From NCBI RefSeq assembly GCF_023544665.1, contig NZ_JAMJFL010000001.1:558001-622000 (forward strand): a stretch of DNA of 64,000 nt. The letters are read 5' to 3'. Under the pieces are notes generated by a model. It had not been told where the DNA came from, made no database searches, and saw only the letters and a program-made list of their open reading frames with translations. The stretch is from Streptomyces sp. YS415. GTDB taxonomy: Bacteria > Actinomycetota > Actinomycetes > Streptomycetales > Streptomycetaceae. This document shows positions 16,133 to 25,424 of the stretch, piece after piece (the first letter of the stretch is position 1; each line of letters starts with the position of its first letter). The position numbers and the translations under genes are program-made.

Positions 16133-17260
16133 GTGCGCACTGTCACCGCGACGGCCGCTGCCGTCACCATGGCCCTGGCCGCCGGCGCGGCAAGCGTGGC
16201 CGCCGGGCGACTCGCCAGCGACGCCGCGCTCAAGGCGCCCCCAGGCAGGCCCCTGCCCACCGAACCTCCGCTCACTGTGCACGGCACGGCGGCCGGCCAG
16301 ATCTCGCTCACCCGGGACCTGGCCTCCCTGCGCCCCGGCGTCTACGGCCTCGGCGGCGACGGCTCGCACGCGATCGTGGGCCCCGTGATCGCCACCGCGA
16401 CCCACACCGCCGACACGGTCGTCCGCCGCCTGGAACGCGTCACCCACGGCACCCTCAGCCCCGGCAACCGCGTATGGCTCACCCCCAACCTCTACGTCGG
16501 CGACCCGCGCGCCGCGCTCGGCCTCGACCACGCCGACGTCGACATCCCCGGCGAGCTCGGCACGCTGCCCGCGTGGTTCGTGCCCGGCGCCCGCCCCACC
16601 TGGATCATCGCGGTGCACGGCCTCGGCACCACCCGCGAACTCGCCATGAACGTCATGGAGTCCCTCACCGCCCGCCACTTCCCGGTGCTCGCCCTGGGCT
16701 ACCGCGGCGACCTGGGCGCACCCCGCTCCCCGGACGGCCTGAACCACCTCGGCGAGACCGAGTGGCGCGACCTGGACGCGGCACTCCGCTACGCCGTGAG
16801 CCACGGCGCCCGGCAGATCGTGCTGCTCGGCTGGTCCACCGGCGCGACGATGGCCCTGCGCGCCGCCGCCCGCTCCGGGCTGCGGGACCGGATCTCGGGA
16901 CTCGTCCTGGACTCCCCGGTGCTCAGCTGGGAGGCGACCCTGCGCGCCCTCGCCGCCGCCCGCCGCACCCCGGGCGCCCTGCTCCCGCTCGCTGTCCGCG
17001 CCGCCCAGGGCCGCACGGGCCTGTACGGCGACCGCGCCGCCCCCGACGAGATCACCTACCGGCTGAACGTGCCGACCCTGATCTTCCACGGCCCCGACGA
17101 CATCGTCGCCCCCTGGATCCACTCCCGCCGCCTGGCCGACGCCCACCCCGGCCTGGTCAACCTCCACACGGTCAAACGCGCCCCCCACAGCGCCATGTGG
17201 AACGCCGACCCCAAGGCCTACGAGGAAACCCTGCGCCGCTTCCTGACCCCTCTCATGTGA
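16133..17260 (+). CDS. Alpha/beta hydrolase with N-terminal membrane anchor or signal
   Basis: This 375-residue serine hydrolase of the alpha/beta fold starts at GTG 16133 with a hydrophobic N-terminus (VTATAAAVTMALAAGAASVA), indicating export or membrane anchoring. The catalytic residues are the Ser in the nucleophile elbow LGWSTGATMAL (about 235), an Asp in HGPDDIVAPW (about 321) and a His in RAPHSAMWN (about 352). An oxyanion-type IIAVHGLG motif is near 160. It resembles BAAT/CocE-like peptidase or esterase-type hydrolases; the substrate cannot be told. The open frame extends 147 codons upstream through the C-rich spacer, but that extension is not protein-like. No operon partner. Confidence 0.85.
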   Translation: MRTVTATAAAVTMALAAGAASVAAGRLASDAALKAPPGRPLPTEPPLTVHGTAAGQISLTRDLASLRPGVYGLGGDGSHAIVGPVIATATHTADTVVRRLERVTHGTLSPGNRVWLTPNLYVGDPRAALGLDHADVDIPGELGTLPAWFVPGARPTWIIAVHGLGTTRELAMNVMESLTARHFPVLALGYRGDLGAPRSPDGLNHLGETEWRDLDAALRYAVSHGARQIVLLGWSTGATMALRAAARSGLRDRISGLVLDSPVLSWEATLRALAAARRTPGALLPLAVRAAQGRTGLYGDRAAPDEITYRLNVPTLIFHGPDDIVAPWIHSRRLADAHPGLVNLHTVKRAPHSAMWNADPKAYEETLRRFLTPLM

Positions 17261-17433
17261 GCGCCCCGGACGACGACACCCACCGGACCGGTCCCGCGGG
17301 TTCCGTTTAACCCGGTACAACTGGCCTGTTATCGGTCCTCCACCGCCCGCCGGACCCCGTGCGTTGGCCATCCCCGTCGCCCCTCGTGACATTCCGTTTG
17401 GGATTTCGGACCGTCAACCGGAAGACTGCACCC

Positions 17434-18834
17434 GTGACGTCCCGTATCCCGCGCGACTCCAGGCTTCGACTCGTCCGCCCGCGACCCCTGGCCGCCGCCC
17501 CCAGAGCTGTGAACCAACGGCGCCCGAGCCGTCCCGCGCCCCGCCCGCCCGAGGGCACCCCGGCCCCCGCCGAGCTGGCCAGAATGGCGCGCTCCGGCCT
17601 GGCCGCGGCGGCCCGGGTCGCGCACTGGGCCGACGTCGCCCTGCGCCCCGGCCGCGACGGCGCCCACCCCGACAGCAAGGGCACCCTCTCGGACGCGAGC
17701 GCCGAACGGGCCGCGTCCGACCTGGACCTGAGCGTCGCTCAGGTCCGCGCGGACTGGGACACCGCCCGCCTCGCCGGACTGATCGAGGTGCACGGCGACA
17801 GCGCGCGCCCCGGCTGGCGGCTGCGCGCATGGCACCGCGACGACAGTGCCGTCCTGCGCGGCTGGGTCGCCCTCTTCGACGCCTGGTCGCTCGCCCACCC
17901 GGAGCCCGCCGGCCACGAGCCCGCCGCGGTCGCCGAGGTCGTCTCGGCCATGCCCCAGGTGCTCTCCTTCCTCCAGCTGTCCGCCGGCCCCGTGCCGGTG
18001 GCGCAACTCCTCGACCTGCTGGAACAGCGCGTCACCGAACTGCGCACCGAGCGCTGCGAGATCCCCTACGGCCCCCAGCCCGAGCCGGACCGCGCCGCCC
18101 CCGCCGAGGACACCCCGCTCGCCCCGCTCCTCGACTGGGCCCTGCACGCCCTCGCCTCGGTCGGCGCCCTCACCTACGGCGACGGCCAGGCCACCCTGAC
18201 CCCGCTCGGCAGCTGGGCGGTCTGGGTCAAGCTGGAGCAGATCTGCGTCGCCGCGCAGAGCCCCGCCGGGAACATCGAGCAGGCGGCCGAGGACATGCTC
18301 CGCGGCTGTGCCCAGCTCCGCCCCAACGCCGCCCGCGCCGAGTACCGCGCCTGGCTGGCCGCCCGCCCGGTCGGCAGCGCGGTCACCGAGCTGATCGACG
18401 CCGCCCGCGGCGAGGACGCCCTGCTGCGCGGCCTCGCCTTCGAGGCGCTGCGCGTGGTGGGCGCCCCCGCCGAGCCCGACGTACGGTCCGTGGCCGAGGA
18501 GCCGGCCCTCAGGCCGTACGCCCTGCTCTGGCTGGCCGAGCACGAAGGGGTCGACCCCGAGGACGCCCATGAGGTCCTCACCCGGGAAGAGGCCACCTGG
18601 CTCTGGGTCGACACCGCCGCCGCGGTCGCCGACCACGGCGAGGCCCCCATGCTCGTCCGCCACCTGGAGTCCGCGCTGCAGCCGACGGTCCCCGCCCTGC
18701 TGGACGAGGTACGCGCCGTCGGCCACCCGCGCACGGTCCAGGTCCTGGTGGCCCTCGCGGCCGCCCACCCCGACCCGGCCCTGGCCAAGGCGGTCCGCCG
18801 CGCCGCCTTCCAGGTCCACACGGGCGGGAACTAG
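17434..18834 (+). CDS. Uncharacterised 466-residue actinobacterial protein
   Basis: I do not recognise a named domain. From GTG 17434 the product begins TSRIPRDSRLRLVRPRPL, with a basic Pro/Arg-rich first 50 residues. A largely helical, Ala/Leu/Glu-rich body follows, with segments that look like winged-helix units: SDASAERAASDLDLSVAQVR near 88 and TPLGSWAVWVKLEQ near 265. The C-terminal third resembles HEAT-like repeats (HPRTVQVLVALAAAHPDPAL). No signal peptide or membrane helix is visible. It stands alone, ending in a bidirectional hairpin against the convergent VOC gene. A DNA-binding or scaffold role is possible but unproven. A start at 17359 is also open. Confidence 0.75.
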   Translation: MTSRIPRDSRLRLVRPRPLAAAPRAVNQRRPSRPAPRPPEGTPAPAELARMARSGLAAAARVAHWADVALRPGRDGAHPDSKGTLSDASAERAASDLDLSVAQVRADWDTARLAGLIEVHGDSARPGWRLRAWHRDDSAVLRGWVALFDAWSLAHPEPAGHEPAAVAEVVSAMPQVLSFLQLSAGPVPVAQLLDLLEQRVTELRTERCEIPYGPQPEPDRAAPAEDTPLAPLLDWALHALASVGALTYGDGQATLTPLGSWAVWVKLEQICVAAQSPAGNIEQAAEDMLRGCAQLRPNAARAEYRAWLAARPVGSAVTELIDAARGEDALLRGLAFEALRVVGAPAEPDVRSVAEEPALRPYALLWLAEHEGVDPEDAHEVLTREEATWLWVDTAAAVADHGEAPMLVRHLESALQPTVPALLDEVRAVGHPRTVQVLVALAAAHPDPALAKAVRRAAFQVHTGGN

Positions 18835-18843
18835 GCCCGCCCG
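18821..18843. terminator. Bidirectional hairpin at a convergent gene end
   Basis: Arms CGGGCGGG and CCCGCCCG with a 7-base loop that contains the stop codon of the plus-strand gene. It sits between two convergent genes 14 bp apart and may serve both. Confidence 0.55.
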
Positions 18844-18848
18844 GCCCG

Positions 18849-19271
18849 CTATGCCCCGATCTCCGGCGCGTACGTGCCGAAGCTCCAGATGTTGCCCTCG
18901 GCGTCCCGGGCCAGATAGTCCCGGGAGCCGTAGTCCTGGTCCGTCGGGGGCATCAGGATCTCCACGCCGTGCTCGACGGCGCGCCGGTGGTGGGCGTCGA
19001 CGTCGTCCACCACGACGTACACCCCGGCCGGCCCCGCGCCCTTCATCGCCGTGTCGAAGACACCGCCGCGGCCCTTCGAACCGACCATGATCGCGCCGTT
19101 GCCCTGGGTCAGCTCGGCGTGCAGCACCGTGCCGTCCTCGCCCTCGTACATGGTCAGCTCGGTGAAGCCGAGCGCTTCCGTGAGCTGCCTGACGCCCGCC
19201 TTCGCGTCCGCGTACAGCACTGTCGGAAAGATGCTCGGACGTCCGCCCTCCGTACCTGCCACAACGCTCAC
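18849..19271 (-). CDS. VOC (glyoxalase/bleomycin-resistance fold) family protein
   Basis: This 140-residue protein has the two beta-alpha-beta-beta-beta modules of the VOC superfamily: FPTVLYADAKAGVRQLTEAL at the start and YVVVDDVDAHHRRAVEHGVE followed by YGSRDYLARDAEGNIWSFGT at the end. The Glu in VLHAELTQGNGAIMVG and the terminal DPEGN-like element (DAEGN) match the YycE/PhnB-like branch. These proteins may be metal-dependent lyases, dioxygenases or drug-binding proteins, and the function here cannot be assigned. It starts with GTG and is likely monocistronic, between a convergent gene and the downstream metallopeptidase. Confidence 0.82.
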   Translation of the reverse strand: MSVVAGTEGGRPSIFPTVLYADAKAGVRQLTEALGFTELTMYEGEDGTVLHAELTQGNGAIMVGSKGRGGVFDTAMKGAGPAGVYVVVDDVDAHHRRAVEHGVEILMPPTDQDYGSRDYLARDAEGNIWSFGTYAPEIGA

Positions 19272-19370
19272 TCCCTCGAGATCACCGCACGGTCACCCAA
19301 CTGCGCGGTCACTGCCGGAAATGCCACCTGCCGTCCAGTCTCGCAGCGCCCACTGACAACGCCCCCGCGC

Positions 19371-20261
19371 TCACCGGAAGGTGTCGCACCGGGCCATGTC
19401 CCCGCTGTCGAAGCCCTGCCGGAACCACCGCTGCCGCTGGTCCGCCGACCCGTGCGTCCAGGTCTCCGGCGTCACCCGGCCCTGGAAGCGCTCCTGGATC
19501 CGGTCGTCGCCCACGGCCGCGGCGGCGGCGAGGCCGTCGCGGATGTCGGCGTCGGTGAGGCTGGTGATCAGCGGCCGCCCGGTCGACTCGTCCTTCGTCG
19601 TGGTCGCGTGGTGCGCCCACACGCCCGCGTAGCAGTCGGCCTGGAGCTCCACCCGGACCGCGTTGCTGTCCGCCCCGGTCCGCCCGTCCCGCGACCGGTC
19701 GAGCGTGCCGGTCAGGTCCTGCACATGGTGCCCGTACTCGTGCGCCACTACGTACGCCTGCCCGAACGGCCCCCCGCCGGCGCCGAACGTGGTGCGCAGT
19801 TCGTCGAAGAACCCGAGGTCCAGATAGACCTTGCGGTCGCCGGGGCAGTAGAACGGCCCGACCGCGCTGGTCGCCGATCCGCACGCGGTGCCGACCTGCC
19901 CGCTGAAGAACACCGTCGCCGAGCGTGCGTACGCCCCGCCGCGCCGGGTGAACTCCTCGTCCCAGAAGTCCTGCACGCTGTTGACCACGGCCACCGTGCG
20001 GCAGTCGTCCCGGGTGTTCGCGTCCTGCCCGGTACGGCACGACTGCTGGACCTGCGCCAGGCCCGACGCCGTGCCCGTGGGCTGCTCGGACCCGTCGGTC
20101 AGCCCCAGCTGGTCGGGGCCGACCCCGAAGAACAGCGCCAGCACCAGCGCCAGCAGACCGGCGAGCCCGCCTCCGACGGTGGCCCGCCCGCCGGGTACCC
20201 GCCTGCCGCGCACGTCCTGCACCTCGGAGGTGTCCAGCCGGGCATCGTCGTCGAACTGCAT
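19371..20261 (-). CDS. ypfJ: Neutral zinc metallopeptidase, YpfJ family
   Basis: This 296-residue single-pass membrane protein belongs to the YpfJ/KPN_02809 family of zinc metallopeptidases. A cytoplasmic N-terminus of about 30 residues precedes a transmembrane helix (GGLAGLLALVLALFFGVGPD). The extracytoplasmic catalytic domain carries the zinc motif VVAHEYGHHVQ at about residue 174, with a downstream Glu in ELQADCYAGVW at about 215. The tail motif RFQGRVTPETWTHGSADQRQ is typical of the family. Four cysteines suggest disulphides outside the membrane. The physiological substrate is unknown. Confidence 0.9.
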   Translation of the reverse strand: MQFDDDARLDTSEVQDVRGRRVPGGRATVGGGLAGLLALVLALFFGVGPDQLGLTDGSEQPTGTASGLAQVQQSCRTGQDANTRDDCRTVAVVNSVQDFWDEEFTRRGGAYARSATVFFSGQVGTACGSATSAVGPFYCPGDRKVYLDLGFFDELRTTFGAGGGPFGQAYVVAHEYGHHVQDLTGTLDRSRDGRTGADSNAVRVELQADCYAGVWAHHATTTKDESTGRPLITSLTDADIRDGLAAAAAVGDDRIQERFQGRVTPETWTHGSADQRQRWFRQGFDSGDMARCDTFR

Positions 20262-20710
20262 GGACCCACACCCTCCACCTTGGCCAGACCCTCATCCTCG
20301 CCCGCGCCCGCACCCAGGGCGCCGACCACGCATCCGAACGGGCGACGCCATGGCGCCCGGCGCCCATCCGGACCTGCCCCTCGCGTGTTCCCCGTCCTCC
20401 TCGTCATAGCCCTGGCGGTCGCCCTGCCCGGGGCGTCCCGCGCCCCGCCGTCAGCCCTTGCCGCGTCATCGCGTACCGCCCCTCGGACGGCGATCCGCAC
20501 CGGGTGCCCCCCGCCCGCAAGAGTCGCTCCTTCGCCCCCGCGCGTGCCGTACGTCACGGCCGGACGCCGCTCCTCGCGCAGTCGTGCCCGGGGGCCGCCC
20601 GGACGTCCCAGCTCATCGCGGTAAATCGGCCCGGACCGGGCCACTCCGCACCGCCGGCCGCCCGGCAACGACGTCCCCGGCGGCAGAAAACCGCTTGCAC
20701 AGCCCCGTTA

Positions 20711-20730
20711 GAATGGCCGTATGGCCATTC
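20711..20730. promoter_or_regulatory. 20-bp perfect palindrome upstream of the ABC-F gene
   Basis: GAATGGCC GTAT GGCCATTC has 8-bp perfect arms around a 4-base loop. It overlaps the first codons of a 7-codon ORF and lies about 75 bp before the ABC-F start. It could be an operator or an RNA hairpin in the leader. Confidence 0.5.
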
Positions 20731-20744
20731 TCCTCGCGCATTAG
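20721..20744 (+). CDS. Possible 7-residue leader peptide (MAILLAH) of the ABC-F gene
   Basis: ATG at 20721 opens a complete 7-codon frame encoding MAILLAH followed by TAG, 58 bp upstream of the ABC-F GTG. Several antibiotic-responsive ABC-F genes (vmlR, msr and lincosamide/pleuromutilin types) are known to be controlled by ribosome stalling on short upstream ORFs. GGCGGG and CCCGCC strings between 20746 and 20780 could form an attenuator-type hairpin. I see no strong ribosome site in front of the ATG, so this remains tentative. Confidence 0.3.
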   Translation: MAILLAH

Positions 20745-20802
20745 ACGGCGGGAACGTCCTCAGCCGCCCATCCCGCCAACGACCCCGCCCTGGAGTCTGT
20801 CC

Positions 20803-22380
<1,578 letters not shown>

Positions 22381-22401
<21 letters not shown>

Positions 22402-22467
22402 TCGAATGGCTGATCCACTGCGTATGGATCATTCGGCCGATCCGTGATCCATCATCTGTGTGAGATC
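22381..22467. repeat. GATC cluster with TGATCCA/TGGATCA inverted repeats
   Basis: Seven GATC tetranucleotides occur in 87 bp (22381, 22400, 22412, 22427, 22439, 22446 and 22464). Three are in alternating orientation as TGATCCA (22411-22417), TGGATCA (22425-22431) and TGATCCA (22445-22451), forming inverted pairs. It starts in the last codons of the ABC-F gene and extends into the spacer before the Gbn-like gene. Confidence 0.8.
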
Positions 22468-22501
22468 TCCTCGTACCGGGGTGTGTCCTACACGCATTTT
22501 C

Positions 22502-22534
22502 CGGCCGAGCCCTTTGTCGACAAGGGCTCGGCCG
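22502..22534 (+). terminator. Terminator hairpin after the ABC-F gene
   Basis: Perfect 13-bp arms CGGCCGAGCCCTT and AAGGGCTCGGCCG enclose a 7-base loop, 100 bp after the ABC-F stop codon. There is no U-run. It separates the ABC-F transcription unit from the Gbn-like gene. Confidence 0.8.
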
Positions 22535-22736
22535 TCGTGCGTCCCTGACCTGGCACTTCGCGGAACAACCCGTTCGGCGGTACGAACCAGCCATCCCGGA
22601 ATCACTGGTTCCTCTTGTGTGGACCTGCTCCTGTCGTCACATCCATGTCTCACGGACCTTGCCGAATGGGTGGCCATGAAGGCCGGGAGGGGTGATCATG
22701 AGGAGACCAGAGCGCACTTCCCATGAGGAGGCACGG

Positions 22737-22955
22737 GTGGCCGAGACTCTGAAGAAGGGCAGCCGGGTAACCGGCGCCGCGCGCGACAAGCTCGCGGCAG
22801 ACCTGAAGAAGAAGTACGACTCCGGTGCGAGCATCCGGGCACTGGCCGAGGAGACCGGCCGCTCGTATGGCTTCGTGCACCGGATGCTCAGTGAGTCGGG
22901 CGTCACGCTGCGTGGGCGTGGCGGGGCGACCCGCGGCAAGAAAGCCGCGGGCTGA
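22737..22955 (+). CDS. Gbn-like small HTH nucleoid-associated protein
   Basis: This basic 72-residue protein carries one helix-turn-helix: KKKYDSGASIRALAEETGRS recognises as helix-turn-helix, followed by YGFVHRMLSESG. The C-terminus, RGRGGATRGKKAAG, is Arg/Lys/Gly-rich. Size, sequence style and position next to an ABC-F gene and an enoyl-CoA hydratase match SCO1839 of S. coelicolor, described as Gbn, a nucleoid protein binding GATC sequences; the match is from memory. GTG 22737 is preferred over ATG 22692 because of the strong GAGGAGG ribosome site at 22724-22730. The upstream spacer is unusually rich in GATC, suggesting autoregulation. Confidence 0.87.
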   Translation: MAETLKKGSRVTGAARDKLAADLKKKYDSGASIRALAEETGRSYGFVHRMLSESGVTLRGRGGATRGKKAAG

Positions 22956-22986
22956 CCCTCGGGCGGCCCACCGGCTTCGATGGTGG

Positions 22987-23018
22987 CCACCCGGTCGGTC
23001 GGTTGATCGGCCGGGTGG
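22987..23018 (+). terminator. Hairpin after the Gbn-like gene
   Basis: Arms CCACCCGG and CCGGGTGG with a 16-base loop, 31 bp after the stop codon and before the enoyl-CoA hydratase gene. No U-run. Confidence 0.5.
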
Positions 23019-23063
23019 TTACTGTGCAGTCACTTAAGCGACCGCACCCATCGGAGGCGCCCC

Positions 23064-23855
23064 ATGGCTTCGCTCGACCCGGCTCTCGACAAGGACGGCG
23101 TACGACTCACCGTCGATGACGCAGTCGCCACGGTGACGCTGACCAACCCCGCCAAGCGCAACGCGCAGAGCCCCGCTCTGTGGCGTGCGCTGGCCGAGGC
23201 CGGTCGGCTGCTGCCCGGATCCGTCCGGGTCGTCGTGCTGCGGGCCGAGGGCAAGTCCTTCTCGGCCGGACTCGACCGGCAGGCGTTCACGCCGGAAGGC
23301 TTCGACGGTGAGCCGTCGTTCATCGATCTCGCGCGCGGTGACGACGCCGACCTCGACGCGACGATCGCCGAGTACCAGGAGGCGTTCACCTGGTGGCGGC
23401 GCAGCGACCTCGTGACCATCGCCGCCGTCCAGGGCCACGCCATCGGGGCGGGCTTCCAGCTCGCGCTCGCCTGTGACCTGCGCGTCGTCGCGGACGACGT
23501 GCAGTTCGCCATGCGCGAGACCAGCCTCGGCCTGGTTCCCGACCTGACCGGCACCCACCCCCTGGTGAGCCTCGTCGGCTACGCCCGGGCGCTGGAGATC
23601 TGCGCCACCGGGCGCTTCGTCACGGCCGAGGAATCCGTCAGCACCGGCCTGGCCAACATCGCCGTCCCCGTGGACCAGCTCGACGACGCGGCGCGCGACC
23701 TCGCCGCCGCCCTGCTGGCCGCCCCCCGGGACGCGGTCATCGAGACCAAGGCACTCCTGCGCGGGGCGGCCGACCGCACCTACGAGGAGCAGCGCGTCGC
23801 CGAACGCGCCGCCCAGGCGCGCCGGCTGCGGGACCTGGCGGGCGTGGGGGAGTGA
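23064..23855 (+). CDS. Enoyl-CoA hydratase/isomerase family protein
   Basis: This 263-residue crotonase-fold protein is expected to hydrate or isomerise acyl-CoA esters in the cytoplasm. The CoA-binding strand LRAEGKSFSAGLDRQAF (about residues 54-72) supplies the first oxyanion-hole amide. AVQGHAIGAGFQLALACDLR (about 118-138) supplies the second, and MRETSLGLVPDLTGT follows. The position of the hydratase catalytic Glu pair is not obviously conserved (HAIGAGF lacks the usual second Glu), so isomerase, thioesterase or another crotonase activity is possible. A GGAGG ribosome site precedes the ATG. The stop codon lies within a 23-bp tandem repeat. Confidence 0.87.
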   Translation: MASLDPALDKDGVRLTVDDAVATVTLTNPAKRNAQSPALWRALAEAGRLLPGSVRVVVLRAEGKSFSAGLDRQAFTPEGFDGEPSFIDLARGDDADLDATIAEYQEAFTWWRRSDLVTIAAVQGHAIGAGFQLALACDLRVVADDVQFAMRETSLGLVPDLTGTHPLVSLVGYARALEICATGRFVTAEESVSTGLANIAVPVDQLDDAARDLAAALLAAPRDAVIETKALLRGAADRTYEEQRVAERAAQARRLRDLAGVGE

Positions 23856-23916
23856 CGCCTCATCCAGTGGGCGAGTGACCCCTCACCCGGCGAGCGAGTG
23901 ACCCCTCACCCGGCGA
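23848..23916. repeat. Three 23-bp tandem units across a convergent gene end
   Basis: Units 23871-23893 and 23894-23916 are identical (GCGAGTGACCCCTCACCCGG plus CGA). A third, degenerate copy at 23848-23870 contains the stop codon of the enoyl-CoA hydratase gene. The last copy covers the stop codon of the convergent minus-strand gene at 23906. Confidence 0.85.
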
Positions 23917-24631
23917 CGGCGGTGATCAGGACCGCCACCGTCGGGTGATCCGGCAGCGCCTGCGAGACCTGGGTGCGGACCTCGCGGGCCACCTCCACGG
24001 CCCGGTGGTCCGCCCGTACCGCGATCTCGACCCGGACATGACGGGCCGGCAGGGCGGCCTCGGCGGGCCGTTCCTCGAAGTGCACCGGCCGGCCGAGGCC
24101 GCCCAGGATTCCGGTCAGCCCCGCCACGCCCGGCACCGCGAGCGCGGCCTCGGCGGCGCGGGCCTCCTCGCCCTCGGCGGGCTCCCGGGCGGACGGCGAC
24201 TCCCGCGGCGATGCCGCAGCGGCCTGCGTCACCTCGTCCAGCAGGGCCGTCACCCGGAGATCCACCTCCGTGACCGTCAGCCCCAGCCGCCGGTCCGCCG
24301 CCTCGGCCAGCACCTCGCGCAGCCGGTCCGCCACCGCGGGCAGCGGCTCCGCCGCCGTCGCCGCGAAGTCCGCCGTCACCCGCAGCGCGCCCGGCGGCAG
24401 TGCGCTGGGCGGCGCCGGCACCACCGGCTCCTGCGTCCGGCCGGGATCGGCGAGTGCGATCCGCAGCGCGCCGAGGCGCACCCCCGGCACCTGTTCGTCG
24501 GCCGCGCGCCGCAGCGCGGTCGCGGCCGCCTCCTCGGCGATCCATGCGCCGTCCCGCGGCCCGCCCAACGGCAGCAGCCTGCCGAGCCCCAACTGCTGCC
24601 GTACCGTCCTCGCCCATCCGTCCACCGTCAT
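23906..24631 (-). CDS. Asp23/Gls24-related protein, divergent from the envelope-stress cluster
   Basis: This 241-residue soluble protein has two similar halves resembling Asp23/Gls24 modules. ALRVTADFAATAAEPLPAVA is followed by LTVTEVDLRVTALLDE in the first, and VRVEIAVRADHRAVEVAREV, then QVSQALPDHPTVAVLITAVAG, at the C-terminus. The last is the typical Gls24 tail. I start at ATG 24631; ATG 24670 is also in frame. It diverges from the plus-strand Gls24 cluster, from which it is 88 bp away, implying a shared regulatory region. The Gls24 assignment is by pattern and is less certain than for the neighbouring genes. Confidence 0.7.
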   Translation of the reverse strand: MTVDGWARTVRQQLGLGRLLPLGGPRDGAWIAEEAAATALRRAADEQVPGVRLGALRIALADPGRTQEPVVPAPPSALPPGALRVTADFAATAAEPLPAVADRLREVLAEAADRRLGLTVTEVDLRVTALLDEVTQAAAASPRESPSAREPAEGEEARAAEAALAVPGVAGLTGILGGLGRPVHFEERPAEAALPARHVRVEIAVRADHRAVEVAREVRTQVSQALPDHPTVAVLITAVAG

Positions 24632-24719
24632 TACTCCAGCCTGCCGCATCCCCGGGGCGAAATGGCGCAACCCCGCTTACGGTGGACGAAGGAGGACGAA
24701 CCGAAAGGGACGTGCGGCG

Positions 24720-25196
24720 ATGAGTGACATGACCCAGAGGGCCGAGGTCGAGCAGGAGCCGACCTCGCAGACCCGCAAGACCGTCAAGCGCGGTGGCGGT
24801 GACCCGGCGAGCCGGGGCCGGACCACGATCGCCGACGGCGTGGTGGAGAAGATCGCGGGGCTCGCGGCGCGGGACGTCGTCGGCGTGCACGCGATGGGCA
24901 GCGGGATGAGCCGCACCTTCGGCGCGGTACGGGACCGGGTGCCGGGCGGTGCCTCGAAATCCGTCACGCGCGGGGTGAAGGCAGAGGTGGGCGAGGTGCA
25001 GACCGCGCTCGACCTGGAGATCGTCGTCGTCTACGGCGTGGCTATCTCCGACGTGGCCCGGGCCGTGCGGGAGAACGTGGTCGCCGCGGTGGAACGGATG
25101 ACCGGCCTGGAAGTCGTCGAGGTCAACATCGCGGTGAGCGATGTGAAGCTCCCCGACGAGGAGGAAGAAGAGGAACCGGAGCCCCGGCTCCAGTGA
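24720..25196 (+). CDS. Asp23/Gls24 family envelope stress response protein
   Basis: This 158-residue protein has the Gls24 core at residues 35-145: RTTIADGVVEKIAGLAARDV followed by VVGVHAM, then LDLEIVVVYGVAISDVARAV and VERMTGLEVVEVNIAVSDV. In Firmicutes such proteins are tethered at the membrane by AmaP and respond to alkaline or envelope stress. The N-terminus (about 30 residues) is polar, and the C-terminus ends in an acidic run (DEEEEEEPEP). It opens a five-gene plus-strand cluster that includes a second Gls24 protein and an AmaP-like anchor. A GGAGGACGAACC stretch lies about 20 bases upstream, which is rather far for a ribosome site. Confidence 0.9.
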   Translation: MSDMTQRAEVEQEPTSQTRKTVKRGGGDPASRGRTTIADGVVEKIAGLAARDVVGVHAMGSGMSRTFGAVRDRVPGGASKSVTRGVKAEVGEVQTALDLEIVVVYGVAISDVARAVRENVVAAVERMTGLEVVEVNIAVSDVKLPDEEEEEEPEPRLQ

Positions 25197-25227
25197 CCAG
25201 CCATCCCAACGCTGAAGGGAGCGCACC

Positions 25228-25419
25228 ATGAGCATGGCCGTCGTCGGCTTGATCGCCGGCATGGCGCTGGGCTTCGCCGGGTATTTCGGCGGCTTCGGTG
25301 CCTTCCTGCTGGTGGCCGCCCTGGGCGCCGCCGGGTTGGTCGTCGGCCGGTTCCTCCAAGGGGACCTGGAACTCGGCGACTTCTTCCGCACCCGTGACGA
25401 CCGGCGCGACCGGCGGTGA
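25228..25419 (+). CDS. Small integral membrane protein (DUF2273-like)
   Basis: This 63-residue protein is almost entirely two closely spaced membrane helices (residues 4-25 and 27-45) followed by a charged tail, FRTRDDRRDRR. DUF2273 proteins of this size accompany Asp23/Gls24 genes in other Gram-positive bacteria, and the position between two Gls24 genes supports that assignment. An AAGGGAGCGCACC ribosome site precedes the ATG. Function is unknown; a membrane docking role is inferred. Confidence 0.82.
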   Translation: MSMAVVGLIAGMALGFAGYFGGFGAFLLVAALGAAGLVVGRFLQGDLELGDFFRTRDDRRDRR

Positions 25420-25424
25420 CGTAG

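Larger units (their letters stand above)
20262..20802. other. 540-bp intergenic region between ypfJ and the ABC-F gene
   Basis: No protein-coding gene longer than the 7-codon leader described separately is convincing here. The region must hold divergent promoters for ypfJ and the ABC-F ATPase. A TAGAAT hexamer at 20709-20714 could be a -10 element, but no well-spaced -35 was found. Confidence 0.4.
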
